The translations under genes were made by a program, and so were the position numbers. The notes under the pieces are model-generated. The model worked only from the letters and a program-made list of their open reading frames with translations. It made no database searches and had not been told where the DNA came from. This document shows, one piece after another, positions 8,945 through 16,330 of a stretch of 64,000 nucleotides of DNA. Source of the DNA: Phycisphaerae bacterium (lineage in GTDB: Bacteria > Planctomycetota > Phycisphaerae > Phycisphaerales > UBA1924); the NCBI GenBank assembly GCA_016793805.1, contig JAEUIZ010000056.1, positions 124,001 through 188,000 on the forward strand. Reading direction: 5' to 3'. The first letter of the stretch is position 1, and every line of letters begins with the position of its first letter.

Positions 8945-9274
8945 TCACCGCGCTCGCGCGAGCACGTCTGCTAATGCGCGGTCAAACCCGCCCCGGGTCA
9001 TGACTTGCGCACCCTCCGCCTTGGCTGCCGCCAATGCCTCGACCGCGACATGTGGGCCAAAGGCGACTACGTCCGCTCTACCTGACGCAGCACGAACAAG
9101 ATCCATAGCACCCTCCGCCTCCAGGTCGACAATGACCAGGCGGACCGGCGAGTCGGCGAATCGGGCCTCCAGCATCTCGATCGTGCGCGCGGGACGGGCC
9201 GGCACGCCAAGCGACTCGGCGGTCGCCTTGATGCGCGTGGCCCAGATCAGATCGGCGGCAGCGTAGAGCACCAT
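8945..9274 (-). CDS. small receiver-like protein
   Basis: A 109-residue protein of unknown function. The alternating pattern (MVLYAAADLIWATRIKA, VRLVIVDLEAEGAMD, ADVVAFGPHV, AEGAQVMTRGGFDRALADVL) looks like the five-stranded alpha/beta receiver fold of response regulators. An Asp sits in the LVIVDLE strand where the phosphoacceptor would be. The acidic pair expected after strand 1 is absent, so it may be a non-phosphorylated pseudo-receiver. It is transcribed divergently from xylA with a 42-bp gap. No histidine kinase is nearby. Confidence 0.65.
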   Translation of the reverse strand: MVLYAAADLIWATRIKATAESLGVPARPARTIEMLEARFADSPVRLVIVDLEAEGAMDLVRAASGRADVVAFGPHVAVEALAAAKAEGAQVMTRGGFDRALADVLARAR

Positions 9275-9303
9275 CCGGTCGAGTGTAGTCGTCGGCCCGC
9301 CGG

Positions 9304-9309
9304 TAGACT
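9304..9309 (+). promoter_or_regulatory. -10-like hexamer, leaderless start of xylA
   Basis: TAGACT ends seven bases before the xylA ATG, with only pyrimidine-rich sequence between. Same arrangement as at pyrB and ispE. No -35 is evident. Confidence 0.42.
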
Positions 9310-9316
9310 CCCGCCC

Positions 9317-10501
9317 ATGGCCGACGCCTATGTGCCGACTCCTAAGGACCGCTTCACCTTTGGGTTGTGGACGGTGGGGAACCCCGGGCGCGACCCGTTC
9401 GGGGAGCCGACGCGGGCCGCGCTCTCGCCGGCGGAAGTCGTCGAGTTGCTCGCTAAGGCCGGGGGCGACTCACACGGCGTGTGGGGCGTGAACTTCCACG
9501 ACAACGACCTGGTCCCGATGGGCGCGACGCCCGCGGAGGCCGACGCGATCAAGGGCTCGTTCGCCGCGGCGCTGAAGAAGGCCAAGATGCGGGTCGCGAT
9601 GGTGACGGCGAACCTGTTCAGCGACCCGGCGTTCAAGGACGGCGCCTTCACGAGCAACGACGCCGAGGTGCGCGCGTTCGCGGTGCAGAAGTGCATGCGC
9701 GCGATGGACCTCGGGGCGGAGTTCGGCGCCAAGGTGTTCGTCTTCTGGGGCGGGCGCGAGGGCGTGGAGACCGAGGGGGCCAAGGACCCGATCGAGGCCG
9801 AGCAGCGATTCCGTCGCGCGGTGGACTTCCTGTGCGATTACTCGATCCATCGGCGGTACGAGTACCGCTTTGCGCTGGAGGCCAAGCCCAACGAGCCGCG
9901 CGGGCACATGTACTTCGCGACCACGGGGCACTACCTGGCGCTGATCCCCTCGCTCAAGCACCCGGACCTGGTGGGCGTGAACCCGGAGGTCGCGCACGAG
10001 CACATGGCGGGCCTGAACTTCACGCACGCGGTCGCGCAGGCCCTGGCCGCGGGCAAACTCTTCCATGTTGACCTGAACGACCAGCAGTTCGGACGCTTCG
10101 ACCAGGACTTCCGGTTCGGGTCGGTCGATCCCAAGGCCGCGTTCTTCCTGGTCAAGTTGCTCGAGGAGCAGGGGTACGACGGGTTCCGGCACTTCGACGC
10201 GCACGCCTATCGCACCGCGGACCGCGACGACGTGGTCGAGTTTGCGCGCGGGTGCATGCGGACGTACCTGATCCTCAAGGACAAGGCGAAGCGCTGGGCC
10301 GCGGATTCGACCATCAAGAGCCTCCTCAAGCAGATCAATAGCCCGAGCAAGGACCTGGACCGGCTCTGCGAGACGTTCACCAAGTCGCACGCCGAGACGC
10401 TGCTGGCGATGGCCTTCGATCGCGCGGCGCTCGCGGCCCGGCCGCTGCCCTACGAACGCCTCGACCAGCGGACCATGGAGATCCTGCTCGGGGTCGATTG
10501 A
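9317..10501 (+). CDS. xylA: xylose isomerase
   Basis: Interconverts D-xylose and D-xylulose (often also glucose and fructose) with two divalent metals. The 394-residue length matches the short class I (actinobacterial-type) enzymes. Active-site segments are intact: WGVNFHDNDLVP with the catalytic His, EAKPNEPRG with the Lys, VGVNPEVAHEHMAGLNF with metal-binding Glu and His, HVDLNDQ with the Asp pair, and HFDAH. No xylulokinase, transporter or regulator is next to it, so the gene is probably expressed on its own. It lacks a ribosome binding site. Confidence 0.95.
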   Translation: MADAYVPTPKDRFTFGLWTVGNPGRDPFGEPTRAALSPAEVVELLAKAGGDSHGVWGVNFHDNDLVPMGATPAEADAIKGSFAAALKKAKMRVAMVTANLFSDPAFKDGAFTSNDAEVRAFAVQKCMRAMDLGAEFGAKVFVFWGGREGVETEGAKDPIEAEQRFRRAVDFLCDYSIHRRYEYRFALEAKPNEPRGHMYFATTGHYLALIPSLKHPDLVGVNPEVAHEHMAGLNFTHAVAQALAAGKLFHVDLNDQQFGRFDQDFRFGSVDPKAAFFLVKLLEEQGYDGFRHFDAHAYRTADRDDVVEFARGCMRTYLILKDKAKRWAADSTIKSLLKQINSPSKDLDRLCETFTKSHAETLLAMAFDRAALAARPLPYERLDQRTMEILLGVD

Positions 10502-10530
10502 GCCAAGCGCGCCGGGCCCGCCCGCCGCGT

Positions 10531-10536
10531 TAGAAT
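10531..10536 (+). promoter_or_regulatory. -10-like hexamer, leaderless start of pyrB
   Basis: TAGAAT, close to the TATAAT consensus, ends six bases before the pyrB ATG with no ribosome binding site between. It is the best match among the leaderless candidates. Confidence 0.5.
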
Positions 10537-10542
10537 CCCTCG

Positions 10543-11541
10543 ATGCCCGTGGCGACCACACCCCCGCCCGCGACTCCGGCCGCTCCGCCGCCGCACAAGT
10601 GGTCGCGCCGGCATCTGCTCGGGCTTGACGGGCTGACGGCGGGCGAGGTGCGGGCGCTCCTGCGCGCCGCGGCGGCGTACGTCCCCGTGGCCACCTCGAC
10701 CCAGACTGACACGCAGGAACTCGCCGGACGCACCGTCGCGACGCTCTTCTTCGAGGACTCGACCCGCACGCGGACGAGTTTCACGCTCGCGGCCCGTCGG
10801 CTCGGCGCGGGCGTCGTCGATCTCTCGTCGGGCGCGTCGTCGGTGAACAAGGGCGAATCGCTGCTCGACACCGCCCGGACCGTCGAGGCGATGGGCGTCT
10901 CGGGGATCGTGGTCCGCGCCAAGCAGGCCGGCGCCGCCGAACTGATCGCCCGCGGGGTCTCGTGCGCCGTCGTGAACGCGGGCGACGGCAAGCACGAGCA
11001 CCCGACGCAGGGCCTGCTCGACCTGCTCACCCTCGCCGAGGCTCACGGGCGGCAGGACGCCCTCGACCTCTCGGGCCTGACGCTCGTCATCGTGGGGGAT
11101 GTCGTCAGTTCTCGCGTGGCGCGCTCGGCGATCGCGGGCGCGCGGTTGCTCGGCGCGCGGGTCGTGTGCGTCGGGCCGCCCGCGCTCGCGCCGGCGTCGC
11201 TGGCGGCGCTCGGGTGCGAGGTCTCGGGCGACCTCGACGCGGTGCTGCCGATCGCCGACGCGGTGATGATGCTCCGCGTGCAGTTCGAGCGGCACGAGGG
11301 GTCCGAGTCGCTGCGCTCGCCCAGCGTCCCATCCCCGCGCGAGTTCCGCACGCTCTTCGGGCTGACGCGCGAGCGCGCCGACCGCATGAAGCCGGGTGCC
11401 GTGGTCATGCACCCGGGGCCCATGAACCGCGGACTCGAGATCGACGGCGAGGTCGCCGACGGTCCGCGCTCCGTGATCCGCACGCAGGTCTCGCGCGGCG
11501 TGGCCGTGCGCATGGCCGCCCTCCGCCTCTGCATCGGCTGA
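10543..11541 (+). CDS. pyrB: aspartate carbamoyltransferase, catalytic subunit
   Basis: Second step of de novo pyrimidine synthesis: joins carbamoyl phosphate and aspartate. FFEDSTRTRTSF near residue 67 is the carbamoyl-phosphate loop, HEHPTQGLLDLLT the second conserved segment, and VMHPGPMNRGLEI the aspartate-site loop near the C-terminus. At 332 residues it is a standard catalytic chain with a slightly extended, proline-rich N-terminus. No pyrI or pyrC is adjacent. The guanylate kinase gene follows after 32 bases on the same strand, so the two nucleotide-pathway genes may be cotranscribed. Confidence 0.95.
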   Translation: MPVATTPPPATPAAPPPHKWSRRHLLGLDGLTAGEVRALLRAAAAYVPVATSTQTDTQELAGRTVATLFFEDSTRTRTSFTLAARRLGAGVVDLSSGASSVNKGESLLDTARTVEAMGVSGIVVRAKQAGAAELIARGVSCAVVNAGDGKHEHPTQGLLDLLTLAEAHGRQDALDLSGLTLVIVGDVVSSRVARSAIAGARLLGARVVCVGPPALAPASLAALGCEVSGDLDAVLPIADAVMMLRVQFERHEGSESLRSPSVPSPREFRTLFGLTRERADRMKPGAVVMHPGPMNRGLEIDGEVADGPRSVIRTQVSRGVAVRMAALRLCIG

Positions 11542-11573
11542 GTTCCCGCCCGCACCCCGCGCCGCTCCCTCCC

Positions 11574-12200
11574 ATGTCCACCACCGCCCAGACGCACCGC
11601 CTCCCCACCGACACCGACGACGGGATGGTCCTGATCATCAGCGGGCCCTCGGGCGTGGGCAAGACCACGATCACCCGCGGGGTCGAGCGCTCGATCCCCG
11701 ACGCGGTCTTCAGCGTCTCGGCGACCACGCGGCAGCGCACGCCCGCGGACGTCGAGGGCGTGGACTATCACTTCGTCGATGACGCCGAGTTCGAGCGGAT
11801 GCGGGCCGCGGGCGAGTTGCTCGAATCCGCCGGGGTGTACGGGAAGAAGTACGGCACGCCGCGGGCCTGGGTCGAGGAGCAGCGACGCCGCGGGCGGCTG
11901 GTCATCCTCGAGATCGACGTGCAGGGCGCGATCCAGGTCCGCCGGTCCATCCCCGACGCGCTGGGGCTCTACATCCTCCCGCCCGACGAGCCCACCCTCC
12001 TCCAGCGGCTCCGCTCGCGCAAGCGCGAGGACGAGGACGGCATCCGCCGCCGCTTCGAGGCCGCCAAGAAGGAGATCGCCGACGCCCGGGCCTCCGGCGT
12101 CTACGCCCACTTCCTCGTCAACCAGGAGGTCCGCACGACGATCGACGAGGCCGTGCGCATCATCCTCGACGAGCGCGCTCGGCGGCGCTCGAAGAGCTGA
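11574..12200 (+). CDS. gmk: guanylate kinase
   Basis: Phosphorylates GMP to GDP with ATP. The P-loop is GPSGVGKTT. SATTRQRTPADVEGVDYHFV and YGKKYGTPRAWVEE form the GMP-binding region, and LEIDVQGAIQVR the conserved core. At 208 residues it has normal length with a short non-conserved N-terminus. I chose the ATG giving MSTTAQTH because it is the only one between the pyrB stop and the P-loop that leaves a normal-sized leader; no strong Shine-Dalgarno is seen. Confidence 0.95.
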   Translation: MSTTAQTHRLPTDTDDGMVLIISGPSGVGKTTITRGVERSIPDAVFSVSATTRQRTPADVEGVDYHFVDDAEFERMRAAGELLESAGVYGKKYGTPRAWVEEQRRRGRLVILEIDVQGAIQVRRSIPDALGLYILPPDEPTLLQRLRSRKREDEDGIRRRFEAAKKEIADARASGVYAHFLVNQEVRTTIDEAVRIILDERARRRSKS

Positions 12201-12247
12201 GACCATCGCCGGTCAACACGCCGGAACGGCCTCGTCGCCCCGACGCC

Positions 12248-13297
12248 TCACGAGCACCCCGCCGAGAAGACGTTGATGTAGCAGATGAAATCGTTGATGT
12301 TCAGAATGGGCGACACCGTGCTCCCGTCGCAGTTGCAATACGCGTCGCCTGCGGAGTACTTGTTCATGAAACAGATGAAGTCGTTCACCGTGAGTTGCGG
12401 GCTCGTCGTCGAGTGATCACAGTTGGAATAGCATTCCCTGAGAATCGCGTGTCCGACATACCCGCCCGCGCCGATCGAGGCAAACAGGCCAGAAGGAGGA
12501 TTGGTTTGCCCAGCCAGATTGAAGCCCCAGCCCACCACCCGGTCATCGGTTGTCAACGCCAATGCAAACTGGGACTTGGCGGCAATCGCTCGGTACGTGC
12601 CCGCGGGCGGGCTGCTTTGTCCATAGTTATTGGCGCCCCACGCGGCGAGCGTCCCGTCGGATCGAAGGCCGACGGCGAAGTTGATCCCGGCAGCGACGGC
12701 AACAAATGTTCCCAAAGGCACGCTCGTGTTCCCAAACGGATTGTAACCCCATCCAACCAATGTCCCATCCGCCCTGAGCCCGATGGAGAAGCCCGTTCCA
12801 GCTGCAGCATCGATATATGATCCGGCAGGAGCGACCGCTTCGCCGTTGTTGTTCGAGCCCCATCCGAGCAATGCGCCGTCCTCGCGGACTGCGAGGCCGT
12901 GAGTCGCGCCCGCGGACACCTTCATGAATGCCCCGGGCGGGACGTTGCCTTGCCCGTAGACATTGTCGCCCCATGCCACGAGGCTGCGATCGGATCGAAT
13001 GCCCACGCTCCACTTCAACCCGCCGTCGACGGCAATGAACGTCCCGGCTGGCACGAACAGGACGCCTCCCTTTCCTTCGCCCCACGCCGCAAGCGAGCCG
13101 TCGGCGCGAATCCCGATGGAGTGCCATCGCCCCCCGCTGACGGCGCGGAATGGCCCTTGGGGGAGCGGAGCAACTTGCCCGAAGGCGTTCGATCCCCAGC
13201 CGACCAGCTCGCCGGGCTGAGCGTGCGCGACGCGCACGCTCAGCCACATTGCGGCGGTACATAATAGCGCAGTCGTGGCAGGGTGCTTGCGTGTCAT
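12248..13297 (-). CDS. exported RCC1-repeat protein with dockerin-like tail
   Basis: A 349-residue exported protein. A signal peptide (MTRKHPATTALLCTAAMWL..., cleavage near AHA/Q) precedes about seven RCC1-like blades of the pattern VGWGSNxxGQxxxPxGxFxxVxAGxxHxxGLRxDGT, predicting a beta-propeller. The C-terminus has two cysteine-rich dockerin-like repeats (NCDHST...NDFICFMNKYSAGD and NCDGST...NDFICYINVFSAGCS). This resembles the tag that NCBI families call a GC-type dockerin, as I recall. The ATG overlaps the stop of the upstream RCC1 gene by four bases (ATGA), so it is coupled to that broken gene. The function is unknown; surface attachment is an inference from the tail. Confidence 0.85.
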   Translation of the reverse strand: MTRKHPATTALLCTAAMWLSVRVAHAQPGELVGWGSNAFGQVAPLPQGPFRAVSGGRWHSIGIRADGSLAAWGEGKGGVLFVPAGTFIAVDGGLKWSVGIRSDRSLVAWGDNVYGQGNVPPGAFMKVSAGATHGLAVREDGALLGWGSNNNGEAVAPAGSYIDAAAGTGFSIGLRADGTLVGWGYNPFGNTSVPLGTFVAVAAGINFAVGLRSDGTLAAWGANNYGQSSPPAGTYRAIAAKSQFALALTTDDRVVGWGFNLAGQTNPPSGLFASIGAGGYVGHAILRECYSNCDHSTTSPQLTVNDFICFMNKYSAGDAYCNCDGSTVSPILNINDFICYINVFSAGCS

Positions 13298-14578
13298 TCG
13301 ATCCCCCACAATCGGCGCGCTCGCTCGAAGCGTGCGAGAAAGCAACCGTAATCCATCGCGTCGAGCACGCGGTCGCCGTTGCAGTCGGCATTGCTGTTGC
13401 CGAGGCCGTGCATGATGTTGAACATCAGGATGTCACTGGCCGCGTATCGAAGAAGAGTCGACTGTCCGTCCGCATTTGCGAACGAGTCCGAACTGGCAAC
13501 ATCCTCGATGCCCAGGCCATGGTCGTAGTTGGCCGAATACCCAATCAATGGTCCCGCGGGAACAAAGCACTGATACTCATGGTTTCGGCCCCATGCGAAG
13601 ATGGTCCGATCTTCGAGTTGCGCGGTCGTGTGGTAGTATCCTCCATCCACGCGGATCAGATCTGCAGGTGCTGGGAATGGCTGTGGTGGTGGCGCATAGC
13701 ACCAGTCGTTCAGTGGGGGGCAGTTGTTTGGAGTGCATGCGCCAGAACAGGCATCGCCTGTGGATGATTGGCCGTACCACCCATGTCCCCAAGCGTCGAA
13801 CTCGTCGCTGTCGGGCCCGTTTGGTCGGATCACGACGCCGTGCTTGTGCCCGGCCGAGAAGGACGAAGCCCATCCAAGGTATGAATCTGTGACCTGGCAC
13901 TCGTCATCTGCTCCCCAGGCGTGCAACGTGCCATCGGCTCGCTGCGCCAGTCCCCAATGACCAGTGGCGGACACTGCGACGAAGCCCACATTCTCATTGT
14001 CGGGCAGTCCAGTCACGGTTGGGTTCCAGGGTCCAGCGCCGCACGGGCCGGTGCACAGGCCACTGTCGCCGCAGGTCAGTTCCGAAGTCCAGGGCATGAT
14101 TCGACCATCAGCGGCGCGGATCGCCACGCTCCAGTGTTCACCGGCTGCGATCGCGAGCGCCGCTCCAAGCGATGATGGCACGTTGCACGCGCCCACGAGT
14201 TGTCGCCCCACGCGACGACATGCCCATCGTCCGGCTGCCCGGGATTATCAATGATGGCCAGGCTATGGTGGTATCCAGCCGCAATCGCCCTGACGCTCCG
14301 AGTGTTCAGGATTGACGGAAGCGTTGTCTGTCCGAACTGATTGCTCCCCCACGCCACGACCGTTCCATTTGCGCGAATGGCGACGCTGTGCTCGAAGCCA
14401 GCCGCAACGGCGAGGTACTCATACTCCTGCGACTCTACGGGCGGATTGGCTTGACCGAAGGTGTTGTAGCCCCAACCGACGATCGGGCCTGTCTGCGCCC
14501 CCGCCCTACTCGGCCACGCCATCAGCGCGCAAAACACCAGAGAGAGAGAGAGAGAGAGAGAAGCATCCGCGTTGTCAT
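13294..14578 (-). pseudogene. RCC1-repeat exported protein, frame-broken, possibly phase-variable
   Basis: A coherent gene needs three frames. The ATG at 14578 sits six bases after an excellent GGAGGTGA ribosome binding site and begins MTTRMLLSLSLS, then runs through a (CT)11 tract. At this tract length the frame ends at a TGA within 20 codons. With ten or thirteen CT units it would read into VFCALMAWPSRAGAQ, completing a signal peptide, and then RCC1 blades (VGWGYNTFGQ, VVAWGSNQFGQ). A second break lies at a C triplet at 14192-14194: one extra base would continue VVAWGDNS into WGACNVPSSLGAA and the rest of the propeller. The end carries a divergent dockerin-like motif (NADCNGDRVLDAMDYGCF). 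The following RCC1 gene is an intact paralogue. It is either switched off by the repeat, decayed, or affected by assembly indels. Confidence 0.75.
14539..14560. repeat. (AG)11 / (CT)11 simple-sequence repeat in signal-peptide codons
   Basis: Eleven perfect dinucleotide units, read as CT on the coding (minus) strand, lie between the ATG of the RCC1 gene and the hydrophobic core of its signal peptide. Length changes by slippage would move the start codon in and out of frame. I noticed no other dinucleotide run of this length in the window. Confidence 0.9.
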
Positions 14579-14672
14579 CCGTCACCTCCAGTCCGCTGCC
14601 CGGCGATGGGCGAGAGACACACACGCAGTTCAACCCGGCAGCGTGAACAACGGCGCACGGCACAACGCCACC

Positions 14673-14701
14673 GGTCTACCACAAACCGACCGCCGTGTCA
14701 A
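14673..14701 (-). promoter_or_regulatory. sigma70-like promoter upstream of the RCC1 gene pair
   Basis: Minus strand: consensus TTGACA, a 17-base spacer ending in TTTGTGG, then TAGACC. It lies about 95 bases before the RCC1 ATG and overlaps the end of the HIT gene. Confidence 0.5.
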
Positions 14702-15246
14702 CCCCCCGTGGTTCCGGCGATTCTGAGTTCTTCCGCGGCCCGCCGATACCTCCCCGCCATCGCCTCCAGCGACGCCGAGATCACGCGGACGTGCCCGACG
14801 ACGGACATCACGTTTACGTCCCCATGCCAGCGCGGGACGAGGTGGACATGCAAGTGCTGCGGCACGCCCGCGCCCGCGGCCCGGCCCTGGTTGATCCCGA
14901 TGTTGATGCCCTGCGGCTCCAGCGCTCGTTGCATCAGCGACGCCGCGATCTCCGTCAAGCGCCACAGCGCCGCCCGCTGCGGCGGGTCATAGTCCAAGAG
15001 CGTCGGCCGCGCCTCGCCAAGCGCCACCAGCAAATGGCCCCCCGCGTACGGATACTTGTTCAGCAGCACGATCCCCTCGGCCTCGCGATAGACAACGTGG
15101 TTGGCGATATCGGACGCGGGGTCGAGGAAGTAATCGCGCAGGAACGAGCCGGTCGAGGCCGTCGGGGGGCCGGACTTCTTCTCTCGGGCGTCGAGGTCCT
15201 CGAGGTACGAGAGCCGCCAGGGTGCGTGGAGGGCCTGATCGTGCAT
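14698..15246 (-). CDS. HIT-family nucleotide-binding protein
   Basis: A 182-residue member of the histidine-triad superfamily: nucleotide hydrolases or transferases with cytoplasmic roles, such as Ap4A or nucleoside-phosphoramidate hydrolysis. The catalytic triad region is QHLHVHLVPRW, matching HxHxHxx. NKYPYAGGHLLVALGEARP upstream is the usual first conserved block. The N-terminal lead-in WRLSYLEDLDAREKKSGPP is found in HIT proteins of this kind. The frame is open far upstream, but the ATG at 15246 starts the conserved region. TAAACT lies five bases before it, so the mRNA may be leaderless. Divergent from the CBS-domain gene. Confidence 0.9.
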   Translation of the reverse strand: MHDQALHAPWRLSYLEDLDAREKKSGPPTASTGSFLRDYFLDPASDIANHVVYREAEGIVLLNKYPYAGGHLLVALGEARPTLLDYDPPQRAALWRLTEIAASLMQRALEPQGINIGINQGRAAGAGVPQHLHVHLVPRWHGDVNVMSVVGHVRVISASLEAMAGRYRRAAEELRIAGTTGG

Positions 15247-15372
15247 GGACGAGTTTATGGGGCCGGCGGGGGCCAAGAGTCGGGCCCGCGGCGCGACGAA
15301 ACTAGGAAGGGCGACGGGGCGCATGTCGTCGGCCCGCGCCCGCGAAAGGCGATGGCTGGGAAGGGGCGGACC

Positions 15373-15816
15373 ATGAACGTCGGGACGATCATGACGCGGC
15401 AGGTGGTGACGGTCGGGCTCGATGAGACGCTCAACACCGTCCGCGAGATGTTCGAGAGCCTGCGCTTCCATCACCTCGTCGTGGTGGAGGGCAAGCGCGT
15501 CGTGGGGATCGTCTCGGACCGCGACCTGTTCAAGAACCTCTCGCCGTTCATCGGGAAGATCAGCGAGCAGAACCGCGACCTGTGCACGCTGCAGAAGAAG
15601 GTGCACCAGGTGATGACGCGGAAACTCATCACGACGACGCCGGAGATGTCGCTGGCCGAGGCCGGTCGCCTGCTGATGCTGCATCGCCTGAACTGCCTCC
15701 CGGTGCTCGGGCCGCAGGGCGAATGCCTGGGCGTGCTGACCCTCCGCGACATGCTGGGCTGGTGCATCGTCAAGTGCGCGGGCGGCCCGGACCACTGCCA
15801 GATCGACGCGGCGTAG
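15373..15816 (+). CDS. two-CBS-domain protein
   Basis: A 147-residue cytoplasmic protein made almost only of a CBS pair (Bateman module): MTRQVVTVGLDETLNTVREM...GIVSDRDLFKNL and MTRKLITTTPEMSLAEAGRL...GVLTLRDMLGW. Such modules bind adenine nucleotides and regulate partners; no partner domain is attached. A short cysteine-bearing tail (VKCAGGPDHCQ) ends it. I start at ATGAACGTC, eleven bases after GGAAGGGG; an ATG seven codons earlier is also in frame. Confidence 0.85.
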   Translation: MNVGTIMTRQVVTVGLDETLNTVREMFESLRFHHLVVVEGKRVVGIVSDRDLFKNLSPFIGKISEQNRDLCTLQKKVHQVMTRKLITTTPEMSLAEAGRLLMLHRLNCLPVLGPQGECLGVLTLRDMLGWCIVKCAGGPDHCQIDAA

Positions 15817-16100
15817 GAACGCCAGCGGGCCAGTTCTGGCCAGCGCGGGTGGCGAATCCTGCGACGCACTGGCCAGTTCTCGCCACCACTTGCCAATCGA
15901 TTCGTACTCTGATCGCACTCCTCCTGGGAGCATGGCAAAGCCAGAGCCTCTGGGCGTTCGGCATGGCTCTTGCAGGTGTCCGACGTTGGCCGGAAGTCGC
16001 GACACGACGCTTCTGGTTGACCGCGGTGCATCGGGTGGTCACCGCTGCCAACAGCCCAAGCGCCGGTAACCCCTCACCGGCATGGGTCGGGCCAAGCCGA
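15817..16100. other. non-coding stretch with short direct repeats
   Basis: No gene I can support. A twelve-base-scale motif related to TGGCCAGTTCT occurs twice near the left end (around 15834-15846 and 15872-15885), each followed by a GCCA-rich segment. The remainder has no terminator, tRNA or recognisable coding similarity. Together with the following hairpin and dockerin remnant it looks like the scar of a lost gene. Confidence 0.45.
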
Positions 16101-16167
16101 CCCCAAGTGCATTCGCCCGGTCCGAGCGTGCCTCCTCTCGCTAGACCGGGCGAATGTGTTTTTCTTG
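16101..16167 (+). terminator. large hairpin, terminator-like
   Basis: A perfect 13-base stem (cattcgcccggtc / gaccgggcgaatg) around a loop of about 21 bases is followed by TGTTTTTC. An outer pair (ccccaag / cttgggg) brackets the whole. It is the strongest hairpin in the 0.5-kb gap and is most simply a plus-strand terminator. Confidence 0.6.
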
Positions 16168-16303
16168 GGGGCTCCGGCTCTGCGCCGCCTCGGCGGCGTC
16201 CGGTGGCGATGAGTTTCAGCCCAACGGCGACGCCAGCACCTCGCCCCCCACCCTCAACGACTTCGTCTGCTTCAACAACGCTTTCGCCGCCGGGTGCCCG
16301 TGA
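16154..16303 (+). pseudogene. remnant of a dockerin-like C-terminus
   Basis: A 49-codon open frame whose last 30 residues (NGDASTSPPTLNDFVCFNNA, then FAAGCP and stop) clearly match the second half of the cysteine-rich dockerin-like repeat found in three other proteins here. Nothing upstream in any frame supplies the rest of a protein, and the only ATG lies inside the hairpin stem. I read it as the tail of a deleted exported-protein gene. Two positions are lost relative to the usual LNVNDFVCFLNAF. Confidence 0.65.
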
Positions 16304-16330
16304 GTCCGATCCACGTCGGTGGCGAGCGTC

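Noticed and set aside
14539-14560. CRISPR-type or other array explanation for the AG repeat
   Set aside because: It is a pure dinucleotide run inside a coding start, without spacers. No CRISPR array or cas gene was seen anywhere in the window.
15817-15930. Possible transposase remnant on the minus strand (SEYESIGKWWRELAS)
   Set aside because: The resemblance to short transposase accessory proteins is weak. No terminal inverted repeats, target duplication or further transposase sequence accompany it.
16154-16303. The dockerin fragment as a functional 49-residue gene
   Set aside because: Its only ATG is inside a hairpin stem, there is no signal peptide, and it covers only half of one dockerin unit.
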